Positions 25,674 to 33,687 are shown, counted from the stretch's first letter. The stretch: 64,000 nucleotides of DNA from JACVRW01 sp963837445 (GCA_963837445.1 CAWINK010000022.1:62001-126000), one strand, 5' to 3'. The notes: generated by a model not told the origin, from the sequence alone. Made by a program: numbers and translations.

Positions 25674-26278
25674 TGCTCCAGCACCTCACCGAGCCGGTCG
25701 AGCGCGCGGCGCAGGCGCGAGTTGACGGTCCCGCGCGGCATGTCGAGGGCGCGCGCTATCTCACCCGGGGTGTAGTCGAACAGGAAGCGCAGAGCAACGA
25801 CGGCGCGATGCTCGGGGCTCAGCTCCCGCAGCGCCGCCACCACATCGCCCGACAGGGGCGCGGCGGGCGGGTCCGGCGGCGCCTCGGCGGAGCCGGCGGC
25901 GCCCGCGTCCACCTCGCGGCGAAGCGCCCGCGAGCGCGTGACGTCGATGGCGCGGTTCACCACGATCCGGTGCATCCAAGGGCCGAACGGGCGGCCACGG
26001 TCGAAGCGATCGATGGCCCGCATCGCGGCGAGGAAGGCCTCCTGCGCGATGTCCTCGGCAGCCGCCGCGTCGTGGACCACGAGGTAGGCGGCGCGGTACG
26101 CGCGCGGCCACTCGCGCCGAAACAGCTCCTCGAGCGCCTCCGCCGAGCCGCGCTGCACGTCGCGCACCAGGCGCCGCTCCCGCAGACGCTCGATCGCATC
26201 GCCGCCGGCGGCGCGCGCGAGCAGCGCCGAGCCGCCCGCAGCGGCAGGCACGTAGGCCGCTGGCCGGTCGCCGGTCAT
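25670..26278 (-). CDS. ECF-type RNA polymerase sigma factor
   Basis: This 202-residue sigma-70 family protein has a region 2 including FRREWPRAYRAAYLVVHDAAAAEDIAQEAFLAAM (given here as a span) with the DIAQEAF core, and a region 4 with LSPEHRAVVALRFLFDYTPGEIA followed by MPRGTVNSRLRRAL, the helix-turn-helix for the -35 element. The preferred ATG is at 26278; an upstream start 30 bases earlier is possible. It is co-transcribed with the membrane propeller protein and possibly with the hydroxyproline genes 28 bases further on, so hydroxyproline use might be sigma-controlled. Confidence 0.88.
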   Translation of the reverse strand: MTGDRPAAYVPAAAGGSALLARAAGGDAIERLRERRLVRDVQRGSAEALEELFRREWPRAYRAAYLVVHDAAAAEDIAQEAFLAAMRAIDRFDRGRPFGPWMHRIVVNRAIDVTRSRALRREVDAGAAGSAEAPPDPPAAPLSGDVVAALRELSPEHRAVVALRFLFDYTPGEIARALDMPRGTVNSRLRRALDRLGEVLEQ

Positions 26279-26361
26279 GGCTAGAGCAGAGCTTCTCACG
26301 CGAGGCACCCGTGTGGATACGGTGGCGCGCAGGCGAGAGGTCCCGTGCGAGAGTTGCGCCC

Positions 26362-27117
26362 GTGCCCTGGGAGGAGTCGCATTCGCCGACCTTTTCGGCT
26401 CGCCACGACTCGTCGCAGCGGGCCGAGGCCGCTGCCGTGCTCGAATCGCTCGAGGCGTTCCGGGGGGAGGTGGCCGGGCTGTTCGAGCACGTGCCCGGCG
26501 AGATCGCCGTGGTGCTTCACCCGCGCGCCGCCGCGCTCACGCTCGCTCATCCGTGGCTCCCGCTCGCGCGCACGGTGGCCGCGCCTGCCAGCCGCCGCTA
26601 CTTCGCGGGCTGGTTCTCGGAGACGGACATCCACGTGCTCTCGTCCCCGGCGCTCGAGCGGCGCGCCTCGAAGGTCCCCGGCTCGCGGGAGGCCCTGCTC
26701 CTCTCGCCTCTCCACGAGTACTCGCACGTCGTGATCGGCGCCAACAACCCCGAACTGCCGCCCCCGTTCTCGCTCGCCGCGTTCAGGAGCTACGTGCGCT
26801 GGGCCTGGCTGTGCGAGGGCGGCGCCGTGTGGCTCTCCGGTCAGACCCCGTACCTGCGCCCTGCGATCATGCGCCGACTCCGCGAGGGCGGGCGGCCCGA
26901 GTTCCCGCCCTCGGCCCGCGACGCGATGCTGCTCGGCGGCACGATCTTCAGCATGCTCGAGCGCGAGGGCGGGCCGGCCGCCGCCGTGGCGCTGGCGATG
27001 AGCCCGCTGGACGAGCGCGCGGCGCGCGCCGTGCTGGTGAACGCCTTCGGTCGCCCACTCGCGCGCGTGGAGCGCGACTGGCGCGCCGAGCTCGACTCGC
27101 TGTCAGCCGCCGCCTGA
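26362..27117 (+). CDS. HExxH gluzincin-like (peptidase MA-type) protein
   Basis: This 251-residue protein has His118-Glu119-Tyr-Ser-His122 (HEYSH), a classic HExxH zinc motif, and Glu152 in LCEGGAVWLSG thirty residues on, the third ligand pattern of gluzincins (EGxAxW). No signal peptide is seen, so it is either cytoplasmic or a degenerate member. The GTG start at 26362 was chosen because the protein-like composition begins there (VPWEESHS). It is divergent from the sigma gene and overlaps the convergent GGDEF gene by 15 bases. Substrate unknown. Confidence 0.68.
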   Translation: MPWEESHSPTFSARHDSSQRAEAAAVLESLEAFRGEVAGLFEHVPGEIAVVLHPRAAALTLAHPWLPLARTVAAPASRRYFAGWFSETDIHVLSSPALERRASKVPGSREALLLSPLHEYSHVVIGANNPELPPPFSLAAFRSYVRWAWLCEGGAVWLSGQTPYLRPAIMRRLREGGRPEFPPSARDAMLLGGTIFSMLEREGGPAAAVALAMSPLDERAARAVLVNAFGRPLARVERDWRAELDSLSAAA

Positions 27118-28131
27118 GCCGGCGGCGTCCGCCTCGGCGCCGCCGTCCGCAGCTCCAGGCAGCGAGGACGCCTGCACCGCGGTGCCGCGCAGGCCCGAGT
27201 GCTTGCCGTGGAGGAGCGCGCGGTCCGCGCGTGCGATCAGTTCGGAGGGCGAGTCCCCGGTCTGCCACTCGGCCACCCCGGCAGTGGCCGCGGTGGACTG
27301 CCCAGCGGACCCGAGCGTTCCGAGCGCGCTGGCGATCGCCTCCACCGCGCGCCGCGCCACCTCCGTGGCCGTGGCCTCGTCGGCGTCCATCGCGATGACC
27401 GCGAACTCGTCGCCGCCGTAGCGGGCCACCAGGTCGTAGGCCCGCACGCTCTCCCGCAATGACTCGCCCACCTGCCGCAGCACCTCGTCGCCGGCGAGAT
27501 GGCCGTGCCGCTCGTTCACGTCCTTGAACTCGTCGAGATCGACGATCACGAGCGAGAGCGCGTGACCCTTGCGCCGGCAGCGCTCCACCTCGCGACCCAG
27601 CGCATCCTGCATCGCGGAGTGGTTGAGGCAGCCGGTGAGGGCATCGGTGCGCGCAGTGCGCGCGAGCTCGCCGTGGGCGCTTGCGTTGCGGCAGGCCGTG
27701 GCCGCGAGCTCGCCGAACTCCTCGAGCAGGCCGAGCTCGTCGCGCGACGGGCTCTGCTCGCGCTCGAAGTTCACGGCGAGGACACCGCGCAGCCGGCCGT
27801 CCCAGCGCAGCGGGACGGCGAGCGCGTGGTGCGCGCGAGCACCCGTTTTCCCGGCGGCGGCCCCGTCCGCAAGCATCGACTCGTCGCGCCCCACCACGTC
27901 GCCCACCAGCCCCTCTCCCGCCTTCACCGCCTCGCCTATGCGCCCGGCGGGCCCGCCGTAGGTGGCCTCGGCGCGCACTCCGTCGGACGCGCTCCCGAGG
28001 AAGACGCTCGCGTTATCCGCGTCGAGCAGCCGGGTGGCCTCCTCGCACACGCGCAGGAGCACCTGGCTGGGATCGAGGCTCTGGTTCAGGCGGCGCACGG
28101 CATCCAGGAGGCGCGTCGCGCCGTCCACCAC
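27103..28131 (-). CDS. GAF-GGDEF diguanylate cyclase
   Basis: This 342-residue cytoplasmic signalling protein has a GAF domain at about residues 15-155 (LLDADNASVFLGSAS, AGEGLVGDVVG, ALAVPLRWDGRLRGVLAV) followed by a GGDEF domain (TDALTGCLNHSAMQDAL, VIVDLDEFKDVNERHGHLAGDEVL). The active-site GGDEF is intact in ARYGGDEFAVI, and an RxxD (RAYD) five residues upstream matches the product-inhibition I-site. It should make cyclic di-GMP under control of a GAF ligand. The C-terminus is a low-complexity Gly/Ala tail. Start is GTG-GTG. It follows the acyl-CoA dehydrogenase stop by one base, so it may be co-transcribed. Confidence 0.9.
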   Translation of the reverse strand: MVDGATRLLDAVRRLNQSLDPSQVLLRVCEEATRLLDADNASVFLGSASDGVRAEATYGGPAGRIGEAVKAGEGLVGDVVGRDESMLADGAAAGKTGARAHHALAVPLRWDGRLRGVLAVNFEREQSPSRDELGLLEEFGELAATACRNASAHGELARTARTDALTGCLNHSAMQDALGREVERCRRKGHALSLVIVDLDEFKDVNERHGHLAGDEVLRQVGESLRESVRAYDLVARYGGDEFAVIAMDADEATATEVARRAVEAIASALGTLGSAGQSTAATAGVAEWQTGDSPSELIARADRALLHGKHSGLRGTAVQASSLPGAADGGAEADAAGSGGG

Positions 28132-28132
28132 G

Positions 28133-29281
28133 CTAGAGCCCGAGGGTCTTCGCGATGATGTTCTTCTGGATCTCGGAGGTGCCGCCGTAGATGGTGGTCA
28201 CCACCGCGGTGCGCAGGTGTCGCTCCATCGGGTACTCCGTGGCGTATCCGTAGCCGCCCATGATCTGAACTCCCTCGAGCGCCACGTGCTTGGCGAGCTC
28301 CGTGGCCGCCAGCTTCGCCATCGATGCCTCCTGGGGAAGCATCCGGCTCGGGTCGTCGTCGGTCAGGGACGCGACCCAGCGCACGAGCAGGCGCACCTGC
28401 GCGATCCCGGTCGCCATCTCCGCGAACTTGTGCGAGAGCGCCTGGAAGGAGCCGATCGGCCGCCCGAACTGGCGGCGCTCCTTGGCGTAGGCCAGCGCGT
28501 CGTCGAACGCGCGCTGCGCCAGCCCGAGCGACGTGGCGGCGAGGATCGTGCGCTCGTAGTTGAGGCCGGCCATCAGCTGCGTCCACCCGCCGCCCTCGCT
28601 TCCGAGGAGGGCCTCCTCGGGCACGCGCACGCCGTCGAGGTGGATCTCGCTCGTCTCCTCGCCGCCGAGCGTCTCGATCGGCTTGATCGTCATCCCGGGC
28701 GCGTCGCGCGGCACCAGGATCATCGACATGTCCTCGTGGCGCTCGCCCCCGCCGGTCCGGCAGACGATCAGGATGTGGCTCGCCTTGTGCGCGTACGAGC
28801 ACCACATCTTGGCCCCATTCAGCACCCACGCGCCGTCCTCGAGGCGCGCCCGCGTCTTCAGCGCCGCCACGTCGGAGCCCGCGTCCGGCTCGGACATCGC
28901 GATGGCCAGCGTCCCTCCCTTCACCACGCGCCCGAACAGGTCGCGCTTCTGCTCCTCGGTGCCGAAGCGGTTGAGCGCCCCGACCACGATCAGCGTGACC
29001 CCGTAGCCCGCCACCGGGATCTGGCCGCGCGTGAACTCCTCGAGAAACAGCGTGGCGTCCAGGAACGAGCCGCCGGAGCCGCCGTACTCCTCGGGGATCT
29101 GGAGGCCGTACCAGCCCAGCTCGCCCATGCGGGCGGCCACCTCGTCCGAATGCCCGTCGTGCTCCGGCCGGTCGAACTTCTCGCGCGCGGCGAAGTCGCG
29201 GATCGCCTCCACGAACGCTCGCTGCTCCTCGGAGAGACCGCGGTCGGCGGTGGCGGTGAGGGTGGCGCCGGCGGTGCTCAA
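28133..29281 (-). CDS. acyl-CoA dehydrogenase
   Basis: This 382-residue FAD enzyme introduces an alpha-beta double bond into an acyl-CoA. Family segments are AMSEPDAGSDVAALKTRA (substrate/FAD loop), WVLNGAKMWCSYAHKA, LGGEETSEIHLDGVRVP and a C-terminal IMGGYGYATEYPMERHLR with YGGTSEIQKNIIAK. The catalytic Glu of short/medium-chain members lies in the YGGTSEIQ strand. The ATG overlaps the upstream dehydrogenase stop (ATGA). Two adjacent paralogues of different length suggest a heteromeric or sequential pathway, for example for branched or steroid side-chain acyl-CoAs. Chain preference is not determinable. Confidence 0.9.
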   Translation of the reverse strand: MSTAGATLTATADRGLSEEQRAFVEAIRDFAAREKFDRPEHDGHSDEVAARMGELGWYGLQIPEEYGGSGGSFLDATLFLEEFTRGQIPVAGYGVTLIVVGALNRFGTEEQKRDLFGRVVKGGTLAIAMSEPDAGSDVAALKTRARLEDGAWVLNGAKMWCSYAHKASHILIVCRTGGGERHEDMSMILVPRDAPGMTIKPIETLGGEETSEIHLDGVRVPEEALLGSEGGGWTQLMAGLNYERTILAATSLGLAQRAFDDALAYAKERRQFGRPIGSFQALSHKFAEMATGIAQVRLLVRWVASLTDDDPSRMLPQEASMAKLAATELAKHVALEGVQIMGGYGYATEYPMERHLRTAVVTTIYGGTSEIQKNIIAKTLGL

Positions 29282-30543
29282 GCCGATGAAGGGGTCGGTG
29301 CGCGGCCGGCCACGCCGGCCGCTTCCGCCACGGCGGGCTCCCGCGGCTTGAAGCGGTTCAGCTCGCGCAGCGCGATCACCATCTTGTGCACCTCGTCCGG
29401 CCCGTCCGCGATGCGCAGCCAGCGTCCCTGGCGCCAGGCGGCCGCGAGCGGCGTGTCGTCAGACATGCCGAGTGCGCCGTGTACCTGCATCGCCCGGTCC
29501 AGCACCCGCTGGTGCATCTGCGCGGCGATCACCTTGATCATCGAGATGTCCTGGCGCGCGGCGCGCTTGCCCTCCGTGTCCATCCGCCATGCGGCGTGCA
29601 GCACCATCAGGCGCGCCGAGTCGATCTCCATGCGCGACTTGGCGATGAAGTCCTGGACGAACTGCTTCTCCGCGAGCGGGCTGCCGAAGGCATGGCGGTC
29701 GTGCGCACGCCGGCACATCAGCTCGAAGGCGCGCTCCGCCGAGCCGATCGCGCGCATGCAGTGGTGGATGCGCCCGGGACCGAGCCTGTCCTGCGCGATC
29801 GCGAAGCCGCCGCCGCGCTCGCCGAGCAGGTTCTGTGCCGGCACGCGACAGTCCTCGTAGCGGACCTCCCAGTGGCCCGGGCCCTCGTCGTGTCCCATCA
29901 CGGGCACCGGCCGGATGCCCTCGAAGCCCGGCGTGTCCACCGGCACCAGGATCATGCTGGCGCGCTTGTGCGGGGGCGCGTCGGGGTCTGTCACGACCAT
30001 GACGATCGCGAGCGCGGCGCCGTTGTAGCCCGAGGTGAACCACTTGTGGCCGTTGATGACCCACTCATCGCCGTCGAGCTCCGCGCGCGTCATCAGGCCG
30101 GTCGGGTCCGAGCCTGCCGTCTCCGGCTCGGTCATCGAGAAGCAGGAGCGGATCTCGCCGTCGAGGAGCGGCTGGAGCCAGCGCTCCTGCTGCTCGTCGG
30201 TGCCGTGCTCGGCGAGGATCTCCATGTTGCCGGTGTCCGGCGCCGAGCAGTTGAAGACCATCGGCGCGACCCCGCTCCGGCCCATCAGCTCGCAGAGCAT
30301 CCCGTACTCCCAGTTGGTGAGCCCGGGCCCGAAGCTCTCGTCCGGCAGGAACAGGTTCCAGAGGCCCTCGGCCTTCGCGCGCTCGCGCAGCTCGACCAGG
30401 ATCTCGGGGTACGGAACGCCCGGGCGGACCTCCTTGTCGAGCGCCTCGACCGCCTCCCGCTCCACGGGATCCACGTGCTCCTCGGTGAACTCGCGGATGC
30501 GATCCAGGAGCTCGGCGACTCGGTCCGACGGTGCAAAATCCAT
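29278..30543 (-). CDS. acyl-CoA dehydrogenase (long-form, ACAD10/11-like)
   Basis: This 421-residue acyl-CoA dehydrogenase has the N-terminal YPEILVELRERAKAEGLWNLFLP and NCSAPDTGNMEILAEHGT segments characteristic of the longer ACAD10/11-like branch. FSMTEPETAGSDPTGL, WVINGHKWFTSGYNGA and QVHGALGMSDDTPLAAAWR follow. The ATG at 30543 starts at MDFAPSD; a further upstream start would add a composition unlike the family. TAGGCT eight bases before the ATG could be its -10 box, giving a nearly leaderless mRNA. It is first in an operon with the second dehydrogenase and perhaps the GGDEF gene. Confidence 0.9.
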   Translation of the reverse strand: MDFAPSDRVAELLDRIREFTEEHVDPVEREAVEALDKEVRPGVPYPEILVELRERAKAEGLWNLFLPDESFGPGLTNWEYGMLCELMGRSGVAPMVFNCSAPDTGNMEILAEHGTDEQQERWLQPLLDGEIRSCFSMTEPETAGSDPTGLMTRAELDGDEWVINGHKWFTSGYNGAALAIVMVVTDPDAPPHKRASMILVPVDTPGFEGIRPVPVMGHDEGPGHWEVRYEDCRVPAQNLLGERGGGFAIAQDRLGPGRIHHCMRAIGSAERAFELMCRRAHDRHAFGSPLAEKQFVQDFIAKSRMEIDSARLMVLHAAWRMDTEGKRAARQDISMIKVIAAQMHQRVLDRAMQVHGALGMSDDTPLAAAWRQGRWLRIADGPDEVHKMVIALRELNRFKPREPAVAEAAGVAGRAPTPSSA

Positions 30544-30571
30544 GGCCGGGGAGCCTACAGTTGATTGCCGC

Positions 30572-31072
30572 TCAGGCGCCCTGGAAGGCGAGCCAGGCGA
30601 CCAGCGCGGTGGCGGCTCCACCGAGCGCGATCACGGCGGCGAGCAGCAGCGGCCGGGGTGCGCGGCGCTCGCCGGTCGTGGGCGCCATGTCGGCCTCGAG
30701 CAGTACCTCGCGCGCCGTCTCGGCGCCGGCGGACGGCACCAGCACGTCGCGCGGCCCGGCGGCGAGGAAGTCCGGCACGTCGAACCCGGCCGAGCGGCGC
30801 AGGATGCTCGGCACGCCCCACTCGAGCAGCAGCCCCTGGATCAGCTCGGCCTCGGCCTGGTTGCGCCCGCCGGCCACGCGCACGAGGTCGCCCTCGGTGA
30901 AGGCGGGGTCGATCTTGCGCGCGCGTCCGTGGGCGTCGCTGAGCGGGGCCTCGAGCGGCTCGGCGCCGGAGCGCACGAGCGGCATCCCGCAGCTCTTGCA
31001 GAAGCTCGCGCCCGTCTCGTCCACGCGGCCGCACTCCGGGCAGGCGAGCGGCTCGTCAGTCATCGATGACAT
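30572..31072 (-). CDS. zinc-ribbon plus DUF2007-like protein with C-terminal membrane helix
   Basis: This 166-residue protein has an N-terminal zinc ribbon (CPECG and CKSCG), then a middle ferredoxin-like domain (VRVAGGRNQAEAELIQGLLLEWGVPSIL and DVLVPSAGAETAREVL) resembling the DUF2007 putative signal-transduction domain. One hydrophobic helix sits at the C-terminus (PLLLAAVIALGGAATALVAWLAF). The tail helix implies membrane attachment with the ribbon in the cytoplasm. It overlaps the mec gene by 17 bases. A second ATG lies three codons in. Function unknown. Confidence 0.68.
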   Translation of the reverse strand: MSSMTDEPLACPECGRVDETGASFCKSCGMPLVRSGAEPLEAPLSDAHGRARKIDPAFTEGDLVRVAGGRNQAEAELIQGLLLEWGVPSILRRSAGFDVPDFLAAGPRDVLVPSAGAETAREVLLEADMAPTTGERRAPRPLLLAAVIALGGAATALVAWLAFQGA

Positions 31073-31445
31073 CGAGCTCCTCCTCCTCTACGCGGCCGTC
31101 AGCGATCCGCCACACGCGCACCACCGGCTCATCCTCCAGGGAGATGATCAGGTAGCGCCAGTGCGGATAGGTCGCCAGGTTGATGTCGGTCTGTGACGGC
31201 TCGGCGGGGCTGCGCGGGTGCGAGTGGTAGATCCCGACCTCGAAGCCCTCGTCGTCCAGCTCGTTCGCCGCGAACAGGCTCTTGTGGTCGAGCTCGTAGC
31301 CGTACGGGGACCTGCGTGGGTTCTCCGCCCGGAAGACGGCCCCCACCAGTCCTTCCTTCGCGCTCAGGTACCCGCAGCACTCGTTGGGCGCTTCCTCGCG
31401 CGCGTGCGCGATCAGCTCGTCCCAGTACGCGCGCGAGATCCTCAC
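31056..31445 (-). CDS. mec: JAMM/MPN+ metalloprotease, Mec-type (CysO-cysteine hydrolase)
   Basis: This 129-residue Mov34/MPN+ protease has the complete JAMM zinc site: Glu22 in NECCG, His74 and His76 in YHSHP, then Ser84 and Asp87, i.e. HxHx7SxxD. In mycobacteria Mec releases cysteine from the CysO-Cys adduct. CysM, CysO and an activating enzyme are encoded within 5 kb, so the same role is likely here. It may also trim the C-terminal Ser-Arg of the CysO-like carrier. The GTG start is preceded by TAGCCT plus seven bases (leaderless). It is divergent from the ferritin-like lipoprotein gene. Confidence 0.85.
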   Translation of the reverse strand: MRISRAYWDELIAHAREEAPNECCGYLSAKEGLVGAVFRAENPRRSPYGYELDHKSLFAANELDDEGFEVGIYHSHPRSPAEPSQTDINLATYPHWRYLIISLEDEPVVRVWRIADGRVEEEELDVIDD

Positions 31446-31452
31446 GGGGTGA

Positions 31453-31462
31453 AGGCTAGTCT
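31453..31462. promoter_or_regulatory. back-to-back overlapping -10 boxes (mec and ferritin-like gene)
   Basis: In AGGCTAGTCT the minus-strand TAGCCT and plus-strand TAGTCT share the central TA. Each is followed by exactly seven bases and then a start codon (GTG at 31445, ATG at 31470). Two leaderless promoters facing outward in ten bases would be mutually exclusive for polymerase binding. Confidence 0.55.
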
Positions 31463-31469
31463 GCGCCCG

Positions 31470-32015
31470 ATGGCGCCCTCCATCACGCGCCGCGAGGCCC
31501 TCGGTGGCGCCGCCGCGGCGCTCGTCCTCGCCTCCTGCGGCGACGACCCCCCGCCCGGCGGTGGTCCGAAGGCTGGACCCGGCGCGGCCCTGCTCGGCTC
31601 GCTGCTCGCGCTCGAGCACGCGGTGGTGGCCGCCTACGCGGCCAGCGAGGAGGTGCTCCGCGGCGATGCCCTGCGCACCGCCCGTGAGATCGGCGAGCAG
31701 GAGCGCGAGCACGTGACGAGACTCCAGGGGCTGATCGCGGACCTCGGCGGCGACCCGCCCTCCGGCCGCAGCGCCGAGGAGTACGCCCGCACGTTCCCGC
31801 GCCTGCGCGACGGACGGGACGCGCTCCGCTTCGCCGAGGACCTGGAGCAACGGCAGGTCCGCGCCTACCTGGAGGCCCTCGCCGAGCTGCCCGATCTGGA
31901 GCTGCGCACGGCGGCCGCACGGATCGGCGCCGACGAGGGCGCCCACCTCGGGGCCGTGCGGGTGCTCCAGGATCTGCCCGCCGCCCAGGGACCGTTCGTG
32001 ACGGGGGCGCTCTGA
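31470..32015 (+). CDS. Tat-exported ferritin-like lipoprotein
   Basis: This 181-residue protein has a Tat-type signal (SITRREALGGAAAALVLASC) whose cysteine is a lipobox residue, so it is probably exported folded and lipid-anchored. A Gly/Pro linker follows, then a four-helix ferritin-like domain with Glu/His residues placed for a metal site (LLALEHAVVAAY, EQEREHVTRL, EDLEQRQVRAYLEAL, GADEGAHLGAV). Related domains are annotated as ferritin-like or DUF4439. A cytosolic paralogue follows with a one-base overlap, then tatA. Tat export is consistent with a metal cofactor inserted in the cytoplasm. The reaction is unknown. Confidence 0.78.
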   Translation: MAPSITRREALGGAAAALVLASCGDDPPPGGGPKAGPGAALLGSLLALEHAVVAAYAASEEVLRGDALRTAREIGEQEREHVTRLQGLIADLGGDPPSGRSAEEYARTFPRLRDGRDALRFAEDLEQRQVRAYLEALAELPDLELRTAAARIGADEGAHLGAVRVLQDLPAAQGPFVTGAL

Positions 32016-32434
32016 TGGCGGACCGCTCGGACGTGGATCTGCTCGAGGATCTGCTCGGGCTCGAGCACCGGCTCGAGTCCGCCTACGAGGCGGCGCTGCG
32101 CCGCGCGGCGATCGCACCCGAGCTCGGCCGAGCCCTGCGCGACCAGGAGCGCGAGCACGTCCAGGCCCTGGAGAAAGCGCTCGCCCGCAGCGGGCACCGC
32201 AACCCGCTCGCGAGCGTGCCCGCACCCGAGCTCGGGGCTGTCCTCCGCGACCGCGATGCGTTCGCGCGCTTCGCCCTCGACCTGGAGGACGAGGCGGTTG
32301 CCGCCTACGCCGAGGCAGCGGCCGCCATCCGCGACCCTCGCCTGCGCCAGCCACTCGGCTCGATCATGGCCTGCGAGGCCGCCCACGGGGTCGCGCTGCG
32401 CGACGCGCTTGGCGCACCGTCGCTCGTCGATTAG
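32015..32434 (+). CDS. ferritin-like domain protein, cytosolic paralogue
   Basis: This 139-residue helical protein is similar in pattern to the preceding gene (LLGLEHRLESAYEAAL, DQEREHVQALEKAL, DLEDEAVAAYAEAA, CEAAHGVALRDAL) but without a signal peptide. Glu and His residues repeat at the equivalent helix positions, so a di-metal site is plausible. The ATG overlaps the upstream stop (TGATG). The pair probably arose by duplication, and one copy is exported while the other stays inside. Function not known. Confidence 0.75.
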   Translation: MADRSDVDLLEDLLGLEHRLESAYEAALRRAAIAPELGRALRDQEREHVQALEKALARSGHRNPLASVPAPELGAVLRDRDAFARFALDLEDEAVAAYAEAAAAIRDPRLRQPLGSIMACEAAHGVALRDALGAPSLVD

Positions 32435-32469
32435 GCGAGTGCCCCCAGGTGGACTACTCTGGGAGGGGA

Positions 32470-32670
32470 ATGGGCTTTATCTCGGCACCCGGGCCACTCG
32501 AGCTGATGCTGATCCTCGTGGTCGCCCTGATCGTGCTGGGGCCGCAGAAGTTGCCGGAGGCCGCCCGCTCGGTCGGCAGGGGAATGCGTGAGCTGAAGGA
32601 GTCGCTCACCAGTGACGACGACGAGCGCGACGCCTACGACTACGAAGAGCCCGGCGAGGCGAAGGGCTAG
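32470..32670 (+). CDS. tatA: twin-arginine translocase subunit TatA/E
   Basis: This 66-residue protein has one N-terminal membrane helix (ELMLILVVALIVLG), the hinge GPQKLPEAARSVGRGMRELK amphipathic segment, and an acidic tail, the TatA architecture. It would polymerise to form the Tat pore. TACTCT lies nine bases before the ATG at 32470, so the mRNA may have almost no leader. A GTG seven codons upstream is an alternative. Its location directly after a Tat-exported ferritin-like protein is notable. It abuts the convergent cysM gene. Confidence 0.87.
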   Translation: MGFISAPGPLELMLILVVALIVLGPQKLPEAARSVGRGMRELKESLTSDDDERDAYDYEEPGEAKG

Positions 32671-33648
32671 CTACCAGAACGAGCCGCGCTCGAGCACGCC
32701 TTCGTCCTCGAGCTGCTCGACCGTCTTCGTGTAGACGCCCGAGCTCAGGTACTTCCAGCCGTCGTCGGGCGACACGAAGACCACGTTGCCCTCGTCGAGC
32801 TCGTTCGCCACGCGCACGCAGATTGACGCGATCGCGCCGGTGGAGACACCCGCGAAGATGCCCTCCTCGCCGAGCAGCTTCTTGGTCCAGACCACGGCGT
32901 CGCGGTTCGAGACGAAGATCTTCCGGTCCAGCAGCGAGAGGTCGATGATCGGCGGGATGTAGCCGTCGGCGAGCGAGCGCAGGCCCTGCACGAGCTCGCC
33001 CTGGAGCGGCTCGGCGGCCACGATCTGCGTGTCCGGGTCCTCCTCCTTGAAGCGACGCGCGTTGCCCATCAGCGTGCCGCCGGTGCCGAGGCCGGCCACG
33101 AAGGCGGCCACGCCGTCCAGCTCCTCGAGGATCTCGGCCGCGGTGCCGTGGTAGTGGGCGTCCGGGTTCGCCTGGTTGCCGTACTGGTACGGCATGTAGT
33201 AGCTCGCATCCGCCTCGGCCAGCTCGAGCGCCATCGCCACGGCGCCGTTCGAGCCCTGGTCCCCGGGCGAGTAGACGATCTCGGCGCCGTACATCTGGAG
33301 CAGTTGCGTGCGCTCGGAGGTCACGTTGTCCGGCATGACGACCTTGAGCGGATAGCCCTTGCGCCGGCAGATCATCGCGAGCGAGATGCCGGTGTTCCCC
33401 GACGTCGGCTCGAGGATCGTCTGGCCGGGCGCGATCAGCCCATCCTCCTCGGCGCGCTCGATCATCGAGCGGGCCACGCGGTCCTTCACCGAGCCGGTCG
33501 GGTTGTAGCCCTCCAACTTGGCGTAGATGCGCACGCCCGGCTTCGGGCTGAGCCGCCGTAGCTCGACGAGCGGCGTGTTGCCGATCGCCTGGACGATGTC
33601 GCCGTACTTCCCGCCGCACGGCCTGTTGTCGAGGCGCGGATCCAGCAC
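32671..33648 (-). CDS. cysM: cysteine synthase, CysM type (CysO-thiocarboxylate dependent)
   Basis: This 325-residue PLP enzyme has its cofactor lysine at Lys55 in NPTGSVKDR, the phosphate loop TSGNTGISLAM, and GLGTGGTLMG. Segments such as YQYGNQANPDAHYHGT, AGLGTGGTLMG and DDGWKYLSSGVY closely follow mycobacterial CysM, which uses O-phosphoserine and the CysO thiocarboxylate as sulfur donor. The conserved LRSLADGYIP region is where mycobacterial CysM places an Arg that contacts the substrate phosphate. The nearby cysO and mec genes support this route. Start is GTG with a strong promoter (TTCGAC-N17-TACACT-N7-GTG), so the mRNA is probably leaderless. Confidence 0.86.
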   Translation of the reverse strand: MLDPRLDNRPCGGKYGDIVQAIGNTPLVELRRLSPKPGVRIYAKLEGYNPTGSVKDRVARSMIERAEEDGLIAPGQTILEPTSGNTGISLAMICRRKGYPLKVVMPDNVTSERTQLLQMYGAEIVYSPGDQGSNGAVAMALELAEADASYYMPYQYGNQANPDAHYHGTAAEILEELDGVAAFVAGLGTGGTLMGNARRFKEEDPDTQIVAAEPLQGELVQGLRSLADGYIPPIIDLSLLDRKIFVSNRDAVVWTKKLLGEEGIFAGVSTGAIASICVRVANELDEGNVVFVSPDDGWKYLSSGVYTKTVEQLEDEGVLERGSFW

Positions 33649-33662
33649 TTCAGAAAGTGTAG
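33647..33662. repeat. 16-base repeat ACTTCAGAAAGTGTAG, copy 1 (cysM)
   Basis: This is an exact 16-base match to 36551-36566. It covers the -10 box and the first base-pairs of the cysM start. The partner copy lies upstream of the activating enzyme gene in the same orientation. Confidence 0.6.
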
Positions 33663-33684
33663 TACCGGATCGCTCGCTGTCGAA
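33656..33684 (-). promoter_or_regulatory. cysM promoter, leaderless type
   Basis: Minus-strand -35 TTCGAC (33679-33684), 17-base spacer, -10 TACACT (33656-33661), then seven bases to the GTG at 33648. The -10 lies inside a 16-base sequence shared exactly with the upstream region of the rhodanese-ThiF gene. Confidence 0.55.
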
Positions 33685-33687
33685 CCG

